NCBI GenBank assembly: GCA_934438135.1
Contig: CAKSBP010000084.1
Span: forward strand, 1 to 8,089
DNA: 8,089 nucleotides
Direction: 5' to 3'
From: an uncultured Clostridium sp.
GTDB lineage: Bacteria; Bacillota; Clostridia; Lachnospirales; Lachnospiraceae
The position numbers and the translations under genes were made by a program. The notes beneath the pieces are model-generated. The model was not told where the DNA came from. It saw only the letters and a program-made list of their open reading frames with translations, and did not search any database. This document shows, in pieces, positions 1 through 5,129 of the stretch (positions are counted from its first letter, which is position 1; each line of letters begins with the position of its first letter).

Positions 1-20
1 AAAAATTTGACATAAAAAGA

Positions 21-40
21 GCAGGTATTACAAGGCCTGC
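21..40. other. Short GC-rich hairpin in upstream region
   Basis: GCAGG (21-25) can pair with CCTGC (36-40) around a 10-nt loop. It is the only GC-rich patch in an otherwise AT-rich leader. A T-rich stretch (47-50) follows only after several other bases, so it is not a convincing intrinsic terminator. It could be the weak end of an upstream transcription unit outside the window or may mean nothing. Confidence 0.2.
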
Positions 41-64
41 GATAGATTTTCTAATTATTAAACT

Positions 65-89
65 GTCAAACTCCCGTATTAAGTTTGAC
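65..89. promoter_or_regulatory. Perfect inverted repeat, candidate operator over the -35 box
   Basis: GTCAAACT (65-72) and AGTTTGAC (82-89) are exact reverse complements separated by 9 bp, giving a 25-bp dyad. The right arm contains the TTGAC of the proposed -35 hexamer (85-90), so a dimeric regulator bound here would compete with RNA polymerase or contact it directly. Two imperfect copies of the half-site (7 of 8 bases) lie at 4-11 (AATTTGAC) and 127-134 (AGTTTAAC). The dyad is seen directly; regulator binding is inference and the regulator is not in the window. Confidence 0.5.
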
Positions 90-113
90 GAATAATATTA
101 AGTGTAGTAATAT
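85..113 (+). promoter_or_regulatory. Candidate sigma-A promoter for the biosynthetic operon
   Basis: TTGACG (85-90, 5 of 6 consensus) is followed after exactly 17 bp by TAATAT (108-113, 4 of 6). This places a transcription start near 119-121 and leaves a leader of about 60 nt before the first gene. It is the best -35/-10 pair I found in 1-178. With only 14-17 bp between the genes and no hairpin in those gaps, this promoter probably drives all three as one transcript. Confidence 0.5.
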
Positions 114-117
114 TAAT
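91..117. repeat. AT-rich inverted repeat around the -10 region
   Basis: The palindromic octamer TAATATTA occurs twice (93-100 and 108-115), 7 bp apart. Because each copy is self-complementary, the pair is both a direct and an inverted repeat. The second copy contains the proposed -10 hexamer. In DNA this AT-rich such repeats arise easily by chance, so a role as a second operator is only a possibility. Confidence 0.3.
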
Positions 118-178
118 AATATGAAAAGTTTAACAGTGAAAGGAAAAAAGAGATAATATTTATCGATTGGGTGTGTAA

Positions 179-1108
179 ATGATTATTGGAATGTTTCCAG
201 GTAATGCTTCACAAAGGAAAGGTATGTTTTCTGAACAATATGATAATTCAGAGATATTTCGTCAAAATTTTGATAAAGCATCAGATTATTTGGGGATTGA
301 TTTGATTACTACGGCAAGACAAGCAAGTAATGAGAAGCTAGAAGATATCGGAGTCAATACACCTATTATTATCGCTGGTGGATATGCTAGTTTTCAAAGC
401 TTCTGTAAGGAGAATGATGTAAAACCAGATTTCCTTATAGGACATAGTTTAGGTGAATTTTCAGCTATACTGTGTTCAGGAATGATTTCTCTTGAAAATA
501 CACTTGAGCTTGTTACGTTGCGAGCAAAGCTTGCGAAAAAGGTTATGGAGAAATATAATGCAGGAATGGCGGTCATCAATCACTTAGAGAACAACAGAGT
601 TGAAAAGATAATACTATCACTTAATGCAAATGGTATGGATGTAAGTATTAGCTGTTACAATTCACCAAGTCAAGCATGCATTAGTGGTAGAATAGTGGAC
701 TTACTATCTGTAATGCCTATTTTTTTGCAAGAAGGTGCAACTGTACATATGTTGAAAGGAAATGCCCCATATCATACTTCATTTATGAATTTAGTAAAGA
801 ATGAGTTTGAAGATAAATTAGATCAGATTACAATTCAAGACCCCAAGATACCTGTTCTGTCTAATTGGTTCGGCGAATGTTACACAAAAGAAAATGCCAG
901 AACCCTTCTATTAAACCACTTGATACAACCAATACGATGGGAACGGGCTGTGAAGAAATGTATACGTAAAAATGCAGATTGTTTTATTGAGTTTGGTTGT
1001 GGTGGAATTTTGACCAAATTGATGTGGGGAATTAATCAATATGTTAGCGTTTACAACATTGATAACTTAGCAGATTTAGATGCGTTACAAAAGAATCTAA
1101 TACAATAG
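179..1108 (+). CDS. Stand-alone malonyl-CoA:ACP acyltransferase (trans-AT, FenF/FabD-like)
   Basis: This 309-residue protein has the length and motifs of a single FabD-type acyltransferase domain, a cytosolic enzyme that moves malonyl from CoA to a carrier protein. Visible landmarks are FPGNASQ (6-12, usually FPGQGSQ), the nucleophile elbow GHSLGE with catalytic Ser90, Arg115 in TLRAK (the carboxylate-binding Arg of malonyl-selective enzymes), the active-site His199 in NAPYH, Gln250 in IQPIRW, and EFGCGGILTKL near the C-terminus. An in-frame TAA at 176-178 makes ATG 179 the earliest start; only a weak GGGTG (169-173) serves as ribosome binding site. The next gene, 17 bp downstream, encodes a ketosynthase that lacks an AT, so this enzyme most likely charges the operon's second ACP with malonyl, as FenF does for MycA. 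A housekeeping FabD role is less likely, since no other fatty-acid synthesis genes are adjacent. The altered FPGNASQ loop is unusual. Confidence 0.92.
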   Translation: MIIGMFPGNASQRKGMFSEQYDNSEIFRQNFDKASDYLGIDLITTARQASNEKLEDIGVNTPIIIAGGYASFQSFCKENDVKPDFLIGHSLGEFSAILCSGMISLENTLELVTLRAKLAKKVMEKYNAGMAVINHLENNRVEKIILSLNANGMDVSISCYNSPSQACISGRIVDLLSVMPIFLQEGATVHMLKGNAPYHTSFMNLVKNEFEDKLDQITIQDPKIPVLSNWFGECYTKENARTLLLNHLIQPIRWERAVKKCIRKNADCFIEFGCGGILTKLMWGINQYVSVYNIDNLADLDALQKNLIQ

Positions 1109-1113
1109 AGATT

Positions 1114-1119
1114 GGAGAG
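1114..1119 (+). promoter_or_regulatory. Ribosome binding site fixing a GTG start
   Basis: GGAGAG lies 6 nt before GTG 1126. This favours the GTG over an out-of-frame ATG at 1121, which is too close and opens only six codons, and over the first in-frame ATG (1159), which has no Shine-Dalgarno sequence. Confidence 0.7.
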
Positions 1120-1125
1120 AATGCT

Positions 1126-2775
1126 GTGGAGAGAGAGTTAACTACGTTACAACAGATTATGGGGGTTCTTCATTATGAAGAAGAAATGGGAATTTTATTT
1201 GCCGAAGATATTGTACCAGAAGAAAAGATTCCATACTCCCAGATTTACAACAAGTCGTTAAAGTATTTGGGATATCTACAGAAGAATGGTTTAAGAAAAG
1301 GCGATAAACTGATATTTCAGATTGAGAGTAATTATTTATTTGTACATATGTTATGGGCATGTTGTCTTGGAGGAATCGTTGCAGTTCCAGCAAGTTGCGA
1401 TTCAAAGGCATCCATAAAACAGAAAGTAATTGAGATTTGCTATAAATGCGATCAATGTTTTATGGTTAGCAGTGATGACAGAAAAAAAGAACTAGAGGAA
1501 GAAAGCAAAACTTATAATGAACAGGCATTTGAACAGGTTACATTTTTGGATTTAGAGGAGATGGAGACCTACGAAGAGGATGGTAATGTAATAGAAGTCG
1601 ATAGTAAAGACATTCTCTTTATTCAGTTTTCATCAGGTTCAACAAGCAAGCCTAAAGGGGTTATTATAACTAATAGGAATTTTATGTCAAATGCTTATTC
1701 AGTTGGTAGAAAGGTTAAATTAACGCGAGGAGATGTTATTGTTTCATGGATGCCTCTGACACATGATATGGGCATGATTGGTGGACACCTGTTACCTGCA
1801 TTATATAAGTTCAATCAGTGTCTTCTGCCTGCGAAAACGTTTATGGCCAATCCATTAACATGGATAGAACGAATCGAAAAATATAAGGCAACGTTTATTG
1901 TTACATCAGATTTCAGTTTACAGTATGTCATGAAATATCTTTATACACATCCAGATTATAAGATTAGTTGGAAAAGCGTTAAAACAATCTTAAATGGATC
2001 TGAACAGATTTCGGTTAAAAACACAATCCAATTTATTAAATTTATGAAGAATTATGATTTAAAGGAAACGGCTATGTTTCCTGTATATGGAATGGCAGAA
2101 GCAAGTTTAGCAGTAGCATTTCCAAAGGAAGGAATCCTGCTCGATTATGTGACCATTGACATGAATCATGTTCGAATTGGTGAAAAGGTTAGCTATCTTT
2201 CCGATATAAACGATCATTCCGGACTTAGTTATGTAAGTGTTGGTAAGGCAATGGACTGTCTGGAAATGAGGATATCAGATGACAAGGAAAATGATTTAGG
2301 TACGGATGTTTTTGGGTTAATTGAAATCCGTGGTGCATGCGTAATGCAAGGTTACTATGAGGATGAGAATGCCAATAAAGAAGCATTTACATCGGATGGA
2401 TGGTTACGAACAGGAGACCTTGGTTTTATACATAATGAAAACTTGTACATATTAGGTCGTTATAAAAATGTAATCATTATTAATGGATATAACTACATTG
2501 CGACAGATATCGAAAAAATTTGCCTATCTATACCTGGAGTTTCAGCAGGAAATATCGCTGCCTGTTCCATTTTAGATAAAAAGTCAGATAAAGAAAAACT
2601 TGGTATTTTTATTACAGGAGATCAATTAAGCAAAGAAGAAAAACACGAAATTAGCATGCAGGTAAGAAGAAATATTATGAGGGACATTGGTATCTATGTA
2701 GAATATATAGAGTTTGTTCCTAAGATGGCGACTACAGATAGTGGTAAGATTAAAAGATATCTAATGAAACAGGAA
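1126..2775 (+). other. Domain: fatty acyl-AMP ligase (FAAL)
   Basis: Residues about 1-550. The P-loop-like A3 motif is SSGSTSKPKGV (169-179). Further motifs are WMPLTHDMGMIGG (208-220), FPVYGMAEASLAVAF (318-332), VSVGK (370-374), RTGDLGF (428-434), GRYKNVIIINGYNY (444-457) and SGKIKR with the catalytic Lys541. HDMG, YGMAEA.LAV and the [L/Y]VSxG strand are typical of the FAAL branch, which passes acyl-adenylate to an ACP rather than to CoA. Chain-length preference cannot be read by eye. Confidence 0.88.
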
Positions 2776-4884
2776 TTTGAAAAGAAGTTAATGCAATTGG
2801 AGAGTGCGGAAGCAGAGGATAGTAATGATGTTCAGATGGAAGAACAGTTGCTGACACTATTCAAAGAAATGTTCGGAGAACAGGACGTTACACTTGAAAG
2901 CTGTATTCATCCAGAAGGAATTAGTTCGATTATGATTTCTGGAATATATACGAAATTGGATGCACTTTATCCCAATACGATTTTAATTGAAGATTTATTC
3001 CGATTCAATACCGTTGGAGAACTTGCGGATAAAATTAGAGAATCTAGAATTAGTAGGGAAAGTGATAAGAAGGAGCAGATAGAAGAAAAAACAGCTAGTG
3101 ATAAGATAGCCATTATTGGAATGGACTGTAGATTCCCTGGGGCAAATAGTGTAGAGGAGTACTGGGAAAATCTTTGTAATGAAGTAGAGAGTGTTGGAAA
3201 CATCCCAAATGAGCGTGCAAGCAAGATAAAAGAACAGTTGGAAGCCATGGAAATTCAAGAAAATGTGCAATACCTAATGGGAGGTTATCTAGATAACTTA
3301 GAACGTTTTGACAATGCATTTTTTGAAATCATTAATCGAGAAGCAATAGCAATGTCTCCAGCACAAAGATTATTTATGGAAGTCGGCTATCATGCAATGG
3401 AAGATGCAGGTTATGGCGGATCAGCGTTATATGGTTCCAAAACCGGAGTATTTGCAGGTTACATATCGGATCTGGATGCACAAAACTATCAAAGTATCAT
3501 TGCAATGTCAAAAGACAAGTCCACACCTACAGGGGCACTGTCATCTAATTTATGTGGAAGATTCTCCTATTTTATGAACTTCTCGGGACCAAGTATGATA
3601 GTAGATACGGCATGTTCTTCTTCTATTGCAGCTTTAAATGTTGCATGCAAAAGTATAAAGAGCGGAGAGTGTAGACAGGCACTTGTCGGAGGGGTTCAGA
3701 TCGATCTGAAACCATATAGGAATCAAAAAATTGGGATAGAATCGGAGAATGGACATTTAAGACCATTTGATAATAATGCGGATGGTACGTGTACAGGTGA
3801 AGGAGTCGCGGTCATCCTAATTAAGGGTTATGAAGAAGCTCTGAAAGATGGAGATCATATCTATGGAGTTATTGATGGAATTGGTATTAACCAGGACGGA
3901 CGAAGTATAGGCCTTTCTGCACCTAATCCAGATGCACAGAAAAATTTAATTACAGAGACCCTTAGAAGAGCTGGCAGAACAGTGGATGATATTACCTATA
4001 TAGAGGCACATGGAACAGGAACCGAATTAGGTGATCCGATTGAAATGAATGTATTGGCTGAAGTTTTCCGAAAAAACAGAACAGTGAAAGAAGAAAACTT
4101 ATGTGCTGTTGGATCAGTGAAATCCAACATCGGTCATCTTTATGCAGCATCCGGTTTGGCCAGTGTGATAAAATGCTGTTGCATGTTTGAACATAAAAAA
4201 ATTCCTGCAACCATTAATTTTGAACAGATTAATGAAAAGATTAAGTGGTCGGATTCAGGATTGTTCATTAATAAGAAAATGATGGATTGGGATAACACAC
4301 AAGGAAAAAGATATTGTGGTATCAGTAACTTTGGTTTTTCAGGAACTAATTGCTATGTCATATTAGAAGAACCAGACAAAAGAACAAGAGAAGAGAAAGA
4401 AAGTTACTATCCTTTTGTGATTTCATCTAATTCGTCAGATAAATTAAAGGATATGGTACAAGAATATATTCACTATCTTGAAAGAGGTGCAGAAGCACAA
4501 TACAGGGATATTTGTTTTACAGGAGCGTTTGGAAGAAAACATGAGCGTTTTCGTTTAGCTGTAAATGCAAATAGTAAGCAGGATCTGTTGCAGAAACTAC
4601 ATCAGTATAAAGGAATCACAGATATTTCACATGAAATATTTGTTGGTAGCAATGAAGTGTTAAGTGTTAATGAGCAGAGCCAGATAGAGAAAGCGTGCAT
4701 ATGTTATTGTGAACTTGCAAAGCAGGATGAGGAAAAACAGGAAATTATGTCAGAACATTTATGTGAGCTATATGTGGAAGGAATTACTCCAAAATGGAAA
4801 CTTTTGTTTGAGGACACAGATGCGGTAAGAGTTTCATTACCGCTATATAAATATGAAGAAAATGTACTACAATTGGTATTTTAA
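1126..4884 (+). CDS. Hybrid loading/PKS protein: fatty acyl-AMP ligase - ACP - ketosynthase (AT-less)
   Basis: This 1252-residue megasynthase starts assembly. Domains in order are a fatty acyl-AMP ligase (about 1-550), ACP1 (about 568-640), a ketosynthase (about 657-1083), and a C-terminal linker region (1084-1252) with no acyltransferase. Inferred role: activate a free fatty acid with ATP, hold it on ACP1, then extend it once with malonyl carried on ACP2 of the next protein. The order equals the N-terminal half of MycA/ItuA of mycosubtilin and iturin synthesis. There the chain continues into ACP2 and aminotransferase; here it ends with TAA, and the next gene begins 14 bp later exactly at ACP2. 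No KR, DH or ER domain is present. All ligase and KS catalytic residues look intact; the ACP1 attachment motif is atypical. The GTG start is chosen from its ribosome binding site. The alternative of a generic type I PKS loader is less likely given the aminotransferase next door. Confidence 0.93.
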   Translation: MERELTTLQQIMGVLHYEEEMGILFAEDIVPEEKIPYSQIYNKSLKYLGYLQKNGLRKGDKLIFQIESNYLFVHMLWACCLGGIVAVPASCDSKASIKQKVIEICYKCDQCFMVSSDDRKKELEEESKTYNEQAFEQVTFLDLEEMETYEEDGNVIEVDSKDILFIQFSSGSTSKPKGVIITNRNFMSNAYSVGRKVKLTRGDVIVSWMPLTHDMGMIGGHLLPALYKFNQCLLPAKTFMANPLTWIERIEKYKATFIVTSDFSLQYVMKYLYTHPDYKISWKSVKTILNGSEQISVKNTIQFIKFMKNYDLKETAMFPVYGMAEASLAVAFPKEGILLDYVTIDMNHVRIGEKVSYLSDINDHSGLSYVSVGKAMDCLEMRISDDKENDLGTDVFGLIEIRGACVMQGYYEDENANKEAFTSDGWLRTGDLGFIHNENLYILGRYKNVIIINGYNYIATDIEKICLSIPGVSAGNIAACSILDKKSDKEKLGIFITGDQLSKEEKHEISMQVRRNIMRDIGIYVEYIEFVPKMATTDSGKIKRYLMKQEFEKKLMQLESAEAEDSNDVQMEEQLLTLFKEMFGEQDVTLESCIHPEGISSIMISGIYTKLDALYPNTILIEDLFRFNTVGELADKIRESRISRESDKKEQIEEKTASDKIAIIGMDCRFPGANSVEEYWENLCNEVESVGNIPNERASKIKEQLEAMEIQENVQYLMGGYLDNLERFDNAFFEIINREAIAMSPAQRLFMEVGYHAMEDAGYGGSALYGSKTGVFAGYISDLDAQNYQSIIAMSKDKSTPTGALSSNLCGRFSYFMNFSGPSMIVDTACSSSIAALNVACKSIKSGECRQALVGGVQIDLKPYRNQKIGIESENGHLRPFDNNADGTCTGEGVAVILIKGYEEALKDGDHIYGVIDGIGINQDGRSIGLSAPNPDAQKNLITETLRRAGRTVDDITYIEAHGTGTELGDPIEMNVLAEVFRKNRTVKEENLCAVGSVKSNIGHLYAASGLASVIKCCCMFEHKKIPATINFEQINEKIKWSDSGLFINKKMMDWDNTQGKRYCGISNFGFSGTNCYVILEEPDKRTREEKESYYPFVISSNSSDKLKDMVQEYIHYLERGAEAQYRDICFTGAFGRKHERFRLAVNANSKQDLLQKLHQYKGITDISHEIFVGSNEVLSVNEQSQIEKACICYCELAKQDEEKQEIMSEHLCELYVEGITPKWKLLFEDTDAVRVSLPLYKYEENVLQLVF
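2827..3045 (+). other. Domain: ACP1 with atypical GISS attachment motif
   Basis: Residues about 568-640 have the size and helix pattern of an acyl carrier protein, including LLTLFKEMFGE (helix 1) and LFRFNTVGELADKI (helix 3/4). The usual G-x-D-S-L/I motif reads GISSI (598-602), so Ser601 is the presumed phosphopantetheine site and the normal Asp before it is Ser600. The domain lies between the ligase and the KS, where it should accept the fatty acyl chain. Confidence 0.75.
3094..4374 (+). other. Domain: beta-ketoacyl synthase (KS)
   Basis: Residues about 657-1083, opening with IAIIGMDCRFPGA. The catalytic triad is complete: Cys830 in VDTACSSS, His962 in EAHGTGT and His1004 in VKSNIGH (with Lys999). 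NFGFSGTN (1068-1075) closes the fold. It should be an elongating, decarboxylating KS, not a KSQ loader or a non-elongating KS0. A CCC run (1017-1019) in the C-terminal half is a small oddity. Confidence 0.95.
4375..4881 (+). other. KS-AT linker and post-AT linker without an AT domain
   Basis: After the KS, residues 1093-1160 (YYPFVISSNSSDKLKDM onward) resemble the KS-AT adapter, and the tail VSLPLYKYEEN (1236-1246) resembles the LPTYPF post-AT linker that wraps back onto the KS. Between them there is no GHSxG and no room for the roughly 300-residue AT. This is the layout expected of a trans-AT KS and fits the separate acyltransferase gene upstream. Confidence 0.7.
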
Positions 4885-4891
4885 AGGGGAG
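4885..4891 (+). promoter_or_regulatory. Strong ribosome binding site for the third gene
   Basis: AGGGGAG starts one base after the preceding TAA stop and ends 7 nt before ATG 4899. The 14-bp gap leaves no room for a promoter or terminator, so the gene must be co-transcribed with its upstream neighbour. Confidence 0.75.
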
Positions 4892-4898
4892 AAGTAAC

Positions 4899-5129
4899 AT
4901 GGGAAAGGTACAGGAAAAAGTACAGGAAATTGTTTCAGAGTTAGTAAGAATGTCGGTTGATGAACTAGATGTAGATGAAAATCTGTTAGAATTAGGAGTA
5001 GATTCTATCCTAGTAACGGAATTAATCAGTCATATAAAAAATGAGTTTAATGTTGAAATTCCAATGAAATTATTTTTTAGTGATACAACATCAATTGCAC
5101 AGATTTCTTCTTATATTGAAGAAAATATG
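4899..5129 (+). other. Domain: ACP2
   Basis: Residues 1-77. The attachment motif LGVDSI is canonical, with Ser36 (codon 5004-5006) as the phosphopantetheine site. By its place before the aminotransferase and after the KS gene, it should be the malonyl acceptor and the carrier of the beta-keto and beta-amino intermediates. Confidence 0.92.

Noticed and set aside
7..12. Exact TTGACA hexamer as a -35 box
   Set aside because: No acceptable -10 hexamer lies 16-18 bp downstream; the nearest (TATTAC at 26-31) leaves a 13-bp spacer. It was kept only as part of a possible regulatory half-site.
121..156. Possible 11-codon leader peptide (ATG at 121, TAA at 154-156)
   Set aside because: It has no ribosome binding site and starts at about the predicted transcription start. 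It contains no run of amino-acid codons or attenuator hairpin that would suggest a leader peptide.
1121..1141. Alternative ATG start at 1121 ahead of the FAAL-ACP-KS gene
   Set aside because: It is out of frame, ends after six codons at TAA 1139-1141, and is one base from the Shine-Dalgarno sequence, too close to use it well.
2967..3319. Overlapping minus-strand open frames of 68-93 codons opposite the ACP1-KS region
   Set aside because: They lie antisense to a continuous, motif-rich coding frame, overlap each other in different frames and show no recognisable domains or ribosome binding sites. They are shadows of the real gene.
3392..3577. Plus-strand 61-codon frame inside the KS
   Set aside because: It sits in an alternative frame within the conserved KS sequence and has no protein features of its own.
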